DNA of 64,000 bases from Bradyrhizobium monzae (GTDB taxonomy: Bacteria > Pseudomonadota > Alphaproteobacteria > Rhizobiales > Xanthobacteraceae): the NCBI RefSeq assembly GCF_021458635.1, contig NZ_JAIRDQ010000005.1, positions 186,001 to 250,000 of the forward strand, read 5' to 3'. The notes under the pieces were generated by a model. The model ran no database searches and was not told the DNA's origin. It saw only the letters and a list, made by a program, of their open reading frames with translations. Positions 43,460 to 53,300 of the stretch are shown one piece after another (within the stretch, counting starts at the first letter, position 1; each line of letters opens with the position of its first letter). The translations under genes were made by a program, and so were the position numbers.

Positions 43460-44591
43460 ATGCGCGCCGAAATCGAACGGTTGGTAGAAGAGATCAAGCA
43501 GTCAGTCGGGCTGCTGAGGAGGCATCTTTGACGTCGAGAAATCGACGGCGCGCCTCGCTGAGCTGAACAAGCTCGCAGAAGATCCCAACCTCTGGAACGA
43601 TCCCCAGAAAGCCCAGAAGCTGATGCAGGAGCGCACCTCGCTCGAGGATTCGCTCTCGGGCATCGGCAAGGTCGAGCAGGAGCTCGAAGACGATATCGGC
43701 ATGATCGAACTCGGCGAAGCCGAGGGCGATGCGGGTGTCGTGGCCGAGGCTGAAGCCGCGCTCAAGAGCCTGAAGAAGGAAGTGGCGCGGCGCGAGCTCG
43801 AAGCGCTGCTGTCGGGCGAGGCTGATCGCTTCGATTCCTATCTCGAAGTCCATGCCGGTGCCGGCGGCACCGAGAGCCAGGACTGGGCACAGATGCTCTT
43901 GCGCATGTACACGCGCTGGGCCGAGACGCACGGCTTCAAGGTCGAATTCCTGGAAGAGTCCGAGGGCGAAGAGGCCGGCATCAAGTCTGCGACCATCCAG
44001 GTCTCCGGCCACAACGCCTATGGCTGGCTGAAGACGGAAGCCGGCGTGCACCGGCTGGTGCGCATCTCGCCGTTCGATTCCAACGCGCGCCGGCACACCT
44101 CGTTTTCGAGCGTGCAGGTATTTCCAGTCATCGACGACAGCATCAAGATCGACATCAAGGACGCCGACGTCCGCGTCGACACGATGCGGTCGGGCGGCGC
44201 CGGCGGCCAGCACGTCAACAAGACCGAATCCGCGGTGCGACTGACGCATATTCCGACCGGCGTTGCGGTGGTCTGCCAGGCTGGCCGCTCCCAGCACAAG
44301 AACCGGGCGCAGGCCTGGGACATGTTGCGCGCGCGTCTCTACGAAATCGAGCTGAAGAAGCGCGAGGAGAAGGCCGCGGCCGACCAGGCCGCCAAGACCG
44401 ATATCGGCTGGGGCCACCAGATCCGCTCCTACGTGCTTCAGCCCTATCAGATGGTGAAGGATCTGCGCACGGGCGTGCAGACCTCCGACACCTCGGGCGT
44501 GCTCAACGGTGAGCTCGACGACTTCATGGCCGCGACCCTGGCGCAACGCGCCTTCGGCACCACCGGCGCCGACATCGAGGACGTGGATTAG
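43460..44591 (+). CDS. prfB: Peptide chain release factor 2 with programmed +1 frameshift
   Basis: RF2 ends translation at UGA and UAA. The zero frame starts at ATG 43460 and reads 23 codons, MRAEIERLVEEIKQSVGLLR to HL, then an in-frame TGA (43529-43531). An AGGAGG (43517-43522) lies three bases before CTT TGA C, the same slippery signal and spacing as in E. coli. Skipping T43529 gives GAC and 353 more residues (43530-44591), so the product is about 376 residues. Tripeptide 'RISPFDSNARRHTSF' and the catalytic GGQ in 'GGAGGQHVNKTESAVR' near residue 247 are intact. Low RF2 slows reading of the TGA and raises frameshifting: autoregulation. Confidence 0.97.
43517..43532 (+). promoter_or_regulatory. 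prfB programmed frameshift site
   Basis: AGGAGG, CAT, CTT, TGA, C. The internal Shine-Dalgarno sequence pulls the ribosome, P-site tRNA-Leu slips from CUU to UUU, and decoding resumes at GAC. All elements of the classic RF2 signal are present. Confidence 0.95.
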
Positions 44592-44593
44592 CC

Positions 44594-45478
44594 ATGACCC
44601 GCGTCGCCTTCATCGGGCTCGGACGGATGGGCCACGGCATGGCCGGCCGCTATCTCGATGCCGGTTTCACCGTGACGCTGTGGAATCGCAGCAAGGCAAA
44701 AGCAGACGACCTGATCGCGCGCGGCGCGAAATGGGCGACCTCGCCTGAGGATGCTGCGATCGACGCCGACGCGGTCGTGACCATGGTCGCCGATGACGAG
44801 GCCTCGCGCGTGGTCTGGCTCGGGCTCAACGGCGCGGCGAAGACGGCCAAGGCCGGCACCATCGCGATCGAGTGCTCCACCGTTTCCTATGACCATGCGC
44901 GCGAGATGGGCCGCGAGCTCAATGCGCGCGGGCTGATCTACATCGATTGCCCCGTGACGGGATTGCCCGACGCGGCCGCGAGCGGAAAGCTGACGCTGCT
45001 CGCCGGCGCTGACGCGGCCGACCTCGAGCGGGCGCGCCCATTCCTCGAGCCGATCGGCTCGACCATCCGCCATTTCGGCGCGGTCGGCTCCGGCACGGTC
45101 TACAAGCTCATCAACAATCTGATGGGCGCGATCCAGATCGCAGGCCTTGCCGAGGGTCTTGCGATCGCCGAGCAGGCCGGGCTCGACATGAAGCTGGTGC
45201 TGGAGTCTATCCAGGCCGGCGTTGCCGCGAGCCCGCAGGTGCAGCGCCATTCCAAGCGCATGGTCGCACGCGACTTCAGCGGCGCGACGTTCACGGCCGC
45301 GCTGCGGCACAAGGATGCCGCCTACGCCGTGAAGCTCGCGGAGAGCCTGCTGGCTGACGAGCCGCTGGTCTCGCGCGCGGCAGTCGAGTCCTACGCGCAG
45401 GCCAAGGCCGCGATGCCCGACGATGACGAAGGCAAGATGATCGAGCTGGTCTCGCGGCCCAAGAAGCTGGACCGCTAG
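44594..45478 (+). CDS. NAD(P)-dependent beta-hydroxyacid dehydrogenase
   Basis: A 294-residue enzyme of the 3-hydroxyisobutyrate/tartronate-semialdehyde reductase family. Rossmann motif 'FIGLGRMGHGMAGRYLDAGFTVTLWNRS' at residues 5-32, substrate-binding 'DCPVTGLPDAAASGKLTLLAG' near 117-137, and the catalytic Lys in YKLINNLM near residue 174. The 'CPVTG' replaces the more usual 'APVSGG'. The exact substrate is unknown. It starts two bases after prfB ends, so the two genes are probably co-transcribed. Confidence 0.9.
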   Translation: MTRVAFIGLGRMGHGMAGRYLDAGFTVTLWNRSKAKADDLIARGAKWATSPEDAAIDADAVVTMVADDEASRVVWLGLNGAAKTAKAGTIAIECSTVSYDHAREMGRELNARGLIYIDCPVTGLPDAAASGKLTLLAGADAADLERARPFLEPIGSTIRHFGAVGSGTVYKLINNLMGAIQIAGLAEGLAIAEQAGLDMKLVLESIQAGVAASPQVQRHSKRMVARDFSGATFTAALRHKDAAYAVKLAESLLADEPLVSRAAVESYAQAKAAMPDDDEGKMIELVSRPKKLDR

Positions 45479-45558
45479 CCTGTTGCCGGATATCGGGTTG
45501 GAAAATCCATGCCGGCAGAATAGACTCGGGTGTCCCCACAGTTCGGCCAGGCTTTGTC

Positions 45559-46347
45559 GTGCTCATCAACTTCACGCTCGCGCCGCTAGAAAACATCGTG
45601 CCTTGGGGGCAGCCTGGGAGCTATCGCCTTCACTGGTTTGGCCTGACCTATGGAGAGTATTGGATACAGGCCGGCGACGCCTCGCTCTTTGAGTACAGCG
45701 ATCATGCGCAGATCGCAGGTGCAGGACGTTATTGCGACTATCAAGTCGTCCGCCTTTATGAAGACCTGACGGACATGCTTCCCGACATCATGGAGCCTGT
45801 GCCTGGACCGCTTGCGCACTTTGTCTTCGGCGAGCAGGCGAAAATCCTGCGAGATGCCTGTGACGCCTGGTGTGCCGGAAGCGATGATGGCCCCGATGCC
45901 GACCATCGTTTCGAGCTGACTGTTACGGCGAGTACGTGGAGCAAAAAGCGTCACCTGGGCAGCGCTTACCTCGCTCCGTCTGCTGACATCGCAATCTGGT
46001 CCGATCATGATCGCGTTCACATCGAATGGGACAATCGCGACCGGCGATTTGCTGGTGAACCAGCCTGGTCCGCGACGCTCGGTAACCATCAGATGCCGCG
46101 AGATCAATTCGTCGAGGAGATGAGATCGTTTCACGACCGGCTGATGGAGCAGATGGCGGCCAGGGTCGATCAGGCCGCATCAGGCCATCTTCCGCCTGAG
46201 ATACAGGTCGACGTTCCAGGATTGATCAGGGAGCACGAGCAGCGGACGCGATCGTTTGACGCTGCGTTGAAATTAGTTCCGAGGACCGACTGGCAATTGG
46301 TCGAGAAAGCAATCGGTGAAGTTCTAACCGTGGGAAACGGGAGCTAG
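45559..46347 (+). CDS. DUF5984-like hypothetical protein
   Basis: A 262-residue cytoplasmic protein. The N-terminus 'LINFTLAPLENIVPWG' and 'LHWFGLTYGEYWIQAGDASLFEYSDH' resemble DUF5984 proteins (as remembered), which have an 'LHWFGLTDGxYW' box. The middle contains 'WSDHDRVHIEWDNRDRRFAGEPAWSATLG', and the C-terminus is helical with 'FVEEMRSFHDRLMEQMAARV'. No catalytic motif is recognised. DUF5984 genes are often found in immunity-like or polymorphic contexts, but no toxin is adjacent here. GTG start at 45559. Confidence 0.6.
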   Translation: MLINFTLAPLENIVPWGQPGSYRLHWFGLTYGEYWIQAGDASLFEYSDHAQIAGAGRYCDYQVVRLYEDLTDMLPDIMEPVPGPLAHFVFGEQAKILRDACDAWCAGSDDGPDADHRFELTVTASTWSKKRHLGSAYLAPSADIAIWSDHDRVHIEWDNRDRRFAGEPAWSATLGNHQMPRDQFVEEMRSFHDRLMEQMAARVDQAASGHLPPEIQVDVPGLIREHEQRTRSFDAALKLVPRTDWQLVEKAIGEVLTVGNGS

Positions 46348-46509
46348 ACGGCGCCTGAGCGGGTCGGCCTCAGACCTTTCGAGTACCGCCACGACGCAAT
46401 TTCCGATCCCGGTGGTTTCACGCTGCGGAAAATAGCGGCGCTTGCCAGCCGCGGGCGACCTTGCGACACTGTCTCCAAAACAAAACTGCAAAACATAGGG
46501 GAGAGAACC

Positions 46510-47745
46510 ATGCCGGGTCGTTGCAACAGGCTTGCTGCCCTCGCCATGCTTGCCGCCGGAGTGCTCGTCACGACACCGGCTTTGGCGCAGAAGAAATACG
46601 ACCCCGGCGCCAGCGACACCGAAATCAAGATCGGCAACATCATGCCCTACAGCGGACCGGCGTCGTCCTATGGCGTGATCGGCAAGACCGAGGCCGCGTT
46701 CTTCAGGATGATCAACGATCAGGGCGGCATCAACGGCCGCAAGATCAACTTCATCAGCTATGACGATGCCTACTCGCCACCGAAGGCGATCGAGCAGGCG
46801 CGCAAGCTGGTCGAGAGCGACGAGGTGCTGCTGATCTTCCAGGCGCTCGGCACGCCCTCGAATTCCGCGATCATGAAATACATGAACGCCAAGAAGGTGC
46901 CGCAGCTCTTCGTCGCCTCCGGCGGCACCAAGTTCGGCGATCCCAAGAACTTTCCGTGGACCATGGGTTTCCAGCCGAACTACCAGAGCGAGGGGCGGAT
47001 CTACGCAAAATACATTCGCGACAATTTCCCGAACGGCAAGATCGCGGTGTTCTGGCAGAACGACGATGCCGGCAAGGACCAGTTCAAGGGCCTGAAGGAC
47101 GGGCTCGGCGACAAGGCCAGCATGATCATCGCCGACAAATCCTACGAGGTCAGCGATCCCTCGATCGACTCGCAGATCGTCGCGCTGCATGATTCCGGCG
47201 CCGACATCTTTTTCTCATGGGCCGCGCCGAAGGGGTCGGCGCAGGCGATCCGCAAGGTCGGCGAGCTCGGCTGGAAACCAAAATTCTTCCTGGCCAATAC
47301 GGCGACCTCGGTCGCTTCGGTGCTGAAGCCCGCCGGCCTCGACTACGCCAAGGACATCATCTCGACCCTCTATCTGAAGGAGCCGACTGATCCGACCTGG
47401 GACAAGGATCCCGCAGTGGTGAAGTGGCGCGAGTTCATGGACAAGTATTATCCGGACGGCGACAAGACCAACGCCAACAACGTCTACGGCTATGTGCAGG
47501 CCGAGGCGATGGTGCAGGTTCTGAAACAGTGCGGCGACAATCTGACGCGCGACAACGTCATGAAGCAGGCGGCGAACCTCAAGAATTTTCACACCGACCT
47601 GATGCTGCCCGGCATCATGGTCAACACCTCAGCCGATGATTATTTCCCAATCGAGCAGATGCAGTTGATGCGCTTCAACGGGCAGAGCTGGGAGCTGTTC
47701 GGCGACGTCATCACCGGCGAGGTCGGCCACGAGCGCAGCCAGTAA
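46510..47745 (+). CDS. ABC transporter substrate-binding protein (branched-chain amino acid type)
   Basis: A 411-residue periplasmic type I binding protein (Peripla_BP_6, LivK-like). Signal peptide residues 1-26 ending TPALA-QK. 'YDPGASDTEIKIGNIMPYSGPASSYGVIGKTEAAFFRMINDQGGINGRKINFISYDDAYSPPKAIEQARKLVE' is the standard opening. No permease or ATPase genes are adjacent, so it is an orphan; Bradyrhizobium has many such copies. The ligand could be an amino acid, aromatic acid or amide. ATG at 46510 follows GGGGAGAGAA. Confidence 0.93.
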   Translation: MPGRCNRLAALAMLAAGVLVTTPALAQKKYDPGASDTEIKIGNIMPYSGPASSYGVIGKTEAAFFRMINDQGGINGRKINFISYDDAYSPPKAIEQARKLVESDEVLLIFQALGTPSNSAIMKYMNAKKVPQLFVASGGTKFGDPKNFPWTMGFQPNYQSEGRIYAKYIRDNFPNGKIAVFWQNDDAGKDQFKGLKDGLGDKASMIIADKSYEVSDPSIDSQIVALHDSGADIFFSWAAPKGSAQAIRKVGELGWKPKFFLANTATSVASVLKPAGLDYAKDIISTLYLKEPTDPTWDKDPAVVKWREFMDKYYPDGDKTNANNVYGYVQAEAMVQVLKQCGDNLTRDNVMKQAANLKNFHTDLMLPGIMVNTSADDYFPIEQMQLMRFNGQSWELFGDVITGEVGHERSQ

Positions 47746-47818
47746 TCAGGGGCGGCTGCGGGCTATCGCCTTCAGCGACATGCCGCGCGGTCGTGACCGG
47801 CTTCCGCCGCGCTGGAGT

Positions 47819-49183
47819 TTAGCCCGCGCTCAGGCGCACGCCGGCGCGCAAGAATTTCTGCGGATCGACCGCTTCACCGTCGATCCGGGTTTCGTAGTGG
47901 AGATGCGGGCCGGTGGAACGGCCGGTCGAGCCGACAAGGCCGATGACCTGGCCGATCTTCACGATCTCGCCGACCTTGACGTTGATCTCGGAGAGATGGC
48001 CGTAGCGGGTCGACAGGCCGTTACCGTGATCGACCTCGACCATGCGACCATAACCACCGGACCAGCCGGCCGAGACCACCTTGCCGTTGGCGGTGACGCG
48101 CGCGGGATCACCGGTCGCGGCACGGAAATCGAGGCCGGTATGCATCGCGGGCCGGCCGAGGAAGGGATCGCTGCGTACGCCGAAGCCGGAGGTGAATTCG
48201 ACCTCGCCGACGACAGGCTTGCGATAGGGCACCTGCGCCAGCGTACGGTTGAGCCGGTCCATCTCGGCGCGAGTGGTGTTGATGCGATAGAGCTGCTTTT
48301 CGAAGGGCCCCGCGTTCGCGGTGAGCTTCACCGGCACGAACGGTCCGCCCATTGCGGCGCGCGGCACGGCGGCCTCGAGATTGGCGATGCTCAGGCCGAG
48401 GTCGCTGACCACGCCGCGCATCCGCCGCATCCGTGAATCCATGCCTTCCTCGACGGCGTTGAGCGCCGCGACCTGGCGGCGCTCGACTTGGTCGAGCGAG
48501 TTCGTCAGACGGACCAGGACATTGTCAAAGCCCTGATTCTTGGCGAATTGATTGACCGGCGGGGCAATCACGGCCGGCGCACGCGATTCGAGCCGCGCTT
48601 CGCGGTCAGGCGGCGCCACGAAGATCACGGTGTCGCTGATCGGTGACGGTTTGGGCGTGCCTTGCGTCGTCTGGTTCGCGTCACCACGCTGCGGCGCCGA
48701 GCGGGGAATCGATCCGGTGACATCGGGCATGGCGCCAAGCGCCGTGGCCCGGGACTCCAGCGCCGTCTGACGCTTCATGATCTGGTCGAGCTTCTGGTCG
48801 AACTGTTCCTGGTCGAGCAATTGCCGGCTGGTGGTGCGGTCGACCTTGGCCCGCAGCTCGGCGATGCGGTCCTCATAGGCGTATTGCATCTCGGCCTGGC
48901 GGGCGATCAGCCGGGTCAGGACGTCGTCGCGAAAGGCGAAATAGGTGGCAGTCGCCGCCGACCACAGCCCGAGCAGCACGACGGTGCCGACGACGATCCA
49001 GAACACGACGGGCCCGAGGCGAACCTGCTTGCCGTGATGCACGATGGTGTAGGCGTCGTCGGCGTCGGGCAGGGGAATCGCAGCGGCTGCCGCTGCAGGG
49101 GCCGGCCGGCGATGGAAGGTCCGTCCGTGGTCGTGAGGGTGATGCTGCGGGTGCTGCAAGTATTGGGCAGAACTTTTCGACAT
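47819..49183 (-). CDS. M23 family metallopeptidase with coiled coil
   Basis: A 454-residue inner-membrane-anchored murein endopeptidase or regulator. Cytoplasmic N-terminus with His-rich start (about 10-25), membrane segment near 55-80, periplasmic coiled coil about 85-145 and 225-265, and a C-terminal LytM/M23 domain (about 330-440). Zinc-site residues: His and Asp in 'HTGLDFRA', His-x-His in 'GPHLHYETRIDG'. All ligands present, so probably an active D,D-endopeptidase. ATG at 49183 follows GGGAG. Divergent or adjacent to bcp on the same strand, a conserved pairing. Confidence 0.9.
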   Translation of the reverse strand: MSKSSAQYLQHPQHHPHDHGRTFHRRPAPAAAAAAIPLPDADDAYTIVHHGKQVRLGPVVFWIVVGTVVLLGLWSAATATYFAFRDDVLTRLIARQAEMQYAYEDRIAELRAKVDRTTSRQLLDQEQFDQKLDQIMKRQTALESRATALGAMPDVTGSIPRSAPQRGDANQTTQGTPKPSPISDTVIFVAPPDREARLESRAPAVIAPPVNQFAKNQGFDNVLVRLTNSLDQVERRQVAALNAVEEGMDSRMRRMRGVVSDLGLSIANLEAAVPRAAMGGPFVPVKLTANAGPFEKQLYRINTTRAEMDRLNRTLAQVPYRKPVVGEVEFTSGFGVRSDPFLGRPAMHTGLDFRAATGDPARVTANGKVVSAGWSGGYGRMVEVDHGNGLSTRYGHLSEINVKVGEIVKIGQVIGLVGSTGRSTGPHLHYETRIDGEAVDPQKFLRAGVRLSAG

Positions 49184-49294
49184 CGGCACTCCCGCGCCGG
49201 TCGGAACGGTTCCTTGCGGCCAAATTGCCGCGGCAATCTGGGCCTGTCATGGTTAATTTTCCGGAAACGGGAACGATCGATTTTAACGAGCTGG

Positions 49295-50032
49295 TTAAAG
49301 ACTTCTTGCAGCTAGCAGCACCTCGTCGGCATGGCCATCGACCCGCACGTTGCGCCAGATCCTGGCCATCTTGCCGTCGGATCCGATCAGCACCGTGGTG
49401 CGAAGAATCCCGAGGAAGCTCCTGCCATACATGGATTTTTCGCCCCAAGCACCATACGCCTCCAGCATTTCGTGCTGCTCATCCGAGATCAGGGGGATGC
49501 CGAGGCTGTGCTTGTCGCGAAACTTCTCCTGGGCCTTTAACGGATCGGCCGAAATGCCGAGCACGGCGGTGCCCGCAGCGGTAAAGGCGTCCTTGAGCCG
49601 AGTGAAATCGATCGCCTCGCGGGTGCAACCCGGCGTATCGGCGCGGGGGTAGAAGAACAGGACAAGCTTCTGGCCGGCGTAGTCCGACAGGGTCACGACG
49701 TTGCCGCCGTCGCGGGGCAGGCGGAAGGCCGGCGCCTTCTGGCCCTCGGCCAAGGACTTCGACGGGAAGGACTTCGACGATAAGGACGTTGCTGAAACTG
49801 CGGACGCCCCCGCAGCCGCGGGCTGAGAGGGCTTTTCAGAAGATTTTAACCGTTTCGATGCGGCCTTATGCGATGCTGCCTTGGCGCCTGCTTTGCTTGA
49901 TTTGCTTGCCGATGCCGGCTGTGTTTTCGCGCCAATTGTTTGAGTCGATGCCCGTGTCTTCAGGGGCTTCTTTTTAGCGGTCGGGCTGCCGGAGGGCGTT
50001 TTGGACGATTTCTTTCGGGATTTCTTGGACAT
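49295..50032 (-). CDS. bcp: Bcp/PrxQ-type peroxiredoxin with lysine-rich N-terminal tail
   Basis: A 245-residue thiol peroxidase. The Prx domain starts near residue 93 ('LAEGQKAPAFRLPRDGG') with peroxidatic Cys136 in YPRADTPGCTREAIDF. The resolving Cys found five residues later in E. coli Bcp is replaced by Ile/Asp, and there is no other Cys in the protein. Residues 1-92 are an added tail of Lys, Ser and Ala (SKKSRKKSSKTP, KKKPLK) like histone H1 tails. ATG at 50032 has GGAAGG upstream; the frame stays open to 51268 by chance. It reduces peroxides with electrons from an external thiol. Confidence 0.9.
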   Translation of the reverse strand: MSKKSRKKSSKTPSGSPTAKKKPLKTRASTQTIGAKTQPASASKSSKAGAKAASHKAASKRLKSSEKPSQPAAAGASAVSATSLSSKSFPSKSLAEGQKAPAFRLPRDGGNVVTLSDYAGQKLVLFFYPRADTPGCTREAIDFTRLKDAFTAAGTAVLGISADPLKAQEKFRDKHSLGIPLISDEQHEMLEAYGAWGEKSMYGRSFLGILRTTVLIGSDGKMARIWRNVRVDGHADEVLLAARSL

Positions 50033-50323
50033 ACGCCTTCCTTTCGTCGCTTTCGGCGGGTCAACCAAAGCGGTATTGCAACTCTCGTCCGGTGTGCCGG
50101 ATTCGCGCCTTCGGCTGGGCAATTTTGGCGGCCACGGAGTATGGTTACAAGGAATTCCACGCACCACCCCACTGCTCGTTGAACGCGCTCCCGGGGCGAA
50201 ATGACGAACAGCAGGAACATTCGAGGTATGGCAGCAGTGCCGGGGCGGGGAGCCTCGATTCCCGTCGACGGCTGCGGTCCCGGCGGCGCTCAATCCCACG
50301 ACGGGCGCCTGTATCGAGAGGCA

Positions 50324-53300
50324 ATGGCAAGGAATAGGTCGCCCCAGGATCACAATCGGGATTTCGATCGGCACGGCGGCCCTCACGCGCAGCCGGAATG
50401 GGACGAGGCCGGCTGGGATCAAGACCCGGAAGAAGAGGAGGCGGGTCATCGCGCACGCCGCCTGTTGTCGCGTTCCAACTCGCGCTTCCGCGTCGGCGAC
50501 GGCTTCTCGGCGTTTCGACGGGTGCTGCCGGGCGGACGCTGGCTTCGCCGGACGGCCGTCGTCCTCGGCGCCTTGATCGTTATCTTCGTCGGCTGCTTTG
50601 GCGCGCTGTGGTGGCGGCTCGGCGCCGGTCCGATCAACCTCGACATGGCGACGCCCTGGCTCGCCGCTGCCATCGAGGACAATATCGGCCACGGCAACAC
50701 CGTGGAGGTCGGCGGCACCCAGATCGAGCGCGCCGGGCGGGTCCGGATTGCCGTACGGATCCGCGACATCATCGTCCGCGATCACGACCATGCCATCGTC
50801 GCCAGCGCACCGAAGGCCGAAGTGCGGCTGTCGGGGGCAGCCCTTCTCACCGGGCATCTGCGCGCCGAAAGCCTCAACCTCGTCGATGCCGAGCTCGCGA
50901 TCCGGATCGCGCCCGACGGGACCGTCACGGTGTCCGCTGGCGACACGGCGAAACCGCTCGCAACCGGCGTGGCGTCCAAGAAGGAAGCGGGCCTGCCGCC
51001 GACATTCCCGCGCAACGGCGTTCCGCCGCCGCCGTTCGGGATGGCGCCTGCAACTCCGGACGCGTCCCAGGCCGCACCTCAGCCCGTCGCGCAGAGTGGA
51101 ATTCTTCAGGGCCTCGACTGGCTCGACAGCCTGAGCTTGACCGGCCTCGACGGCCAGAACCTCAACGAGATCGGTCTCAAGAACGGCAATCTGATCGTCG
51201 ACGACCAGCAGCGCGGCAGCAAATGGACGTTTGAAAACATCACGCTCAGCCTGCGCCGGCCGACCCATGGCGGCGTCGCGCTCAGCTTCGGCGAAGAGGG
51301 CGCGCGCCCGTGGTCGCTGCGCGCCACGATCGGACCGAGCGAGAATGGCGTACGCTCGATCGACATCCGCGCCGACAAGGTGTCGACCGCCAACATCCTG
51401 CTCGCGCTGCGCGTCAAGGACCTCACCTATACAGCCGACCTGCCTCTCACTGGCGAGCTCAAGGGTGAGCTCGGCCGGGACGGCGTGCCAACATTCTTCC
51501 GCGGCAAGGTCACGATCGGTGCGGGCAACATCATCGACACCGACACGCCCGATTATCCGATGGCGATCGACTCGGCCGAGATCAACGTCGAGTGGGATGC
51601 TGGACGTCGGGTGCTGGTCGCACCGTTCAAGATCCTCTCAGGCGCCAATCGCCTGACACTGCTGGCCCATCTCGAGCCGCCCAACGGCACGATCAATGAC
51701 TGGCAGCTCGGCTTCAGCGGCGGTTCGATCCTGCTCGGTGGCATCGACAACGAGCCGCCGCTGGTCTTCAACCGTATCGCGATCGGCTTCCGCTTCGACA
51801 CCGATCACAAGCGTATGCTGCTGACGCAGGCCGATATCTCCAACGGCGAGATCGGCGTCGCCGGCACCGGCGCGATCGACTATTCTGGCGAGCCGCGCCT
51901 GACATTGGGTTTTGCGGGAACGCCGATGTCGGCCTCGGCGATGAAACGGATGTGGCCGACGCTGGTCGTACCGGAATTGCGCCAATGGGTGATCGAGCGG
52001 ATCGAGCGCGGCACGCTCCAGCGCATCGAGGTCGGCATCAACTCGCCGACGCGGAATCTTCCGCGCAAGGGACCGCCGATTCCCGATGACGGCCTGTCGG
52101 TCAACATCGTGGCGAGCGGCGTCGCGGTTCGTCCCGTTGACGGCATGCCGGTGGTGCACGACGCCGATCTGAAGGCGCACGTGACCGGACGCACCGCCAC
52201 CGTGAATATCGCCCAAGGCATTGCCGATACCCCTGCGGGCCGCAAGATCACGATTTCCGACTTCACCTTTGAGGTGCCGGACATGGCGCCGAAACCTTCG
52301 CCCTCGCGGACCCGCTTCCGCGTCGAAGGCCCGGTGCCGGCGGCGGCCGAAATGCTGTCAAACGATCGGCTGAGCGATCTGTCCTCAACCGTCGTCGATC
52401 CCAACACCAGCAAGGGCACGTTCACGGCCAACATCCAGTTGGGCTTGCCGGTCAAGGGTGAGTTGACCAAGGCGGATACCGTCTACGCCGTCACCGCCGA
52501 TCTGAACGGCTTTGCCGCCGACAAGCTGGTGATGAACCAGAAGCTCGAGGCCAACAATCTCAAGATCGTCGCCAACAACCAGGGCTATCAGGTCAAGGGC
52601 GACGTCAAGATCAACGGGCAGGCGGCCTCGCTCGACTACCGCAAGGCGACCGATGGCGATGCGGACGTCAAGCTGCAGACGACGCTGGACGACGCCAGCC
52701 GTGCGCGCCTTGGCTTCGACCTCAGTCCGGCCGTCAGCGGGTCGGTGCCGATCAAGGTGTCCGGCAAGATTGCCGGCGGACCCGACCAGACGACGAAGCT
52801 CGGCATCGAGGCCGACCTCACCTCGGTCAAGCTCGACAACATCCTTCCCGGCTGGGTCAAGCTGCCGGGCAAGGCGAGCAAGGCGACGTTCAAGGTGGTG
52901 CCGACGGCACAATCGACGCGGCTCGAGGACATCGTCATCGAAGGCGGCGGCGCCTCGATCAAGGGCTCGCTGGAAGTCGACCCGAACGGCGACCTCATGA
53001 ACGCGAACTTCCCGGTCTATTCGCCGTCCGACGGCGACAAGACGTCGCTGAAGGTAGAGCGTGGTCAGGACGGCGTGGTCCGTGGCACGATGCGTGGCGA
53101 CGTGTTCGACGGCCGCGGCTTCCTGAAATCGGCGATCTCAGGCAATTCCAAGGACGACGGCAAGAGCAAGCTGAAGAACGTCGATTTCGACATCGACGTG
53201 AAACTCGGTACGGTCGCGGGCTTCAACGGCGAGGCGATGCGCAGCGTCGATGCCAAGATGTCGAAGCGCAGCGGCGCCATCAAGGCGTTCTCGCTGAGCG

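Noticed and set aside
50033..51268. Long N-terminal extension of the peroxiredoxin frame
   Set aside because: It would run antisense under the AsmA-like gene. The ATG at 50032 has a good ribosome site and starts the conserved Lys-rich tail.
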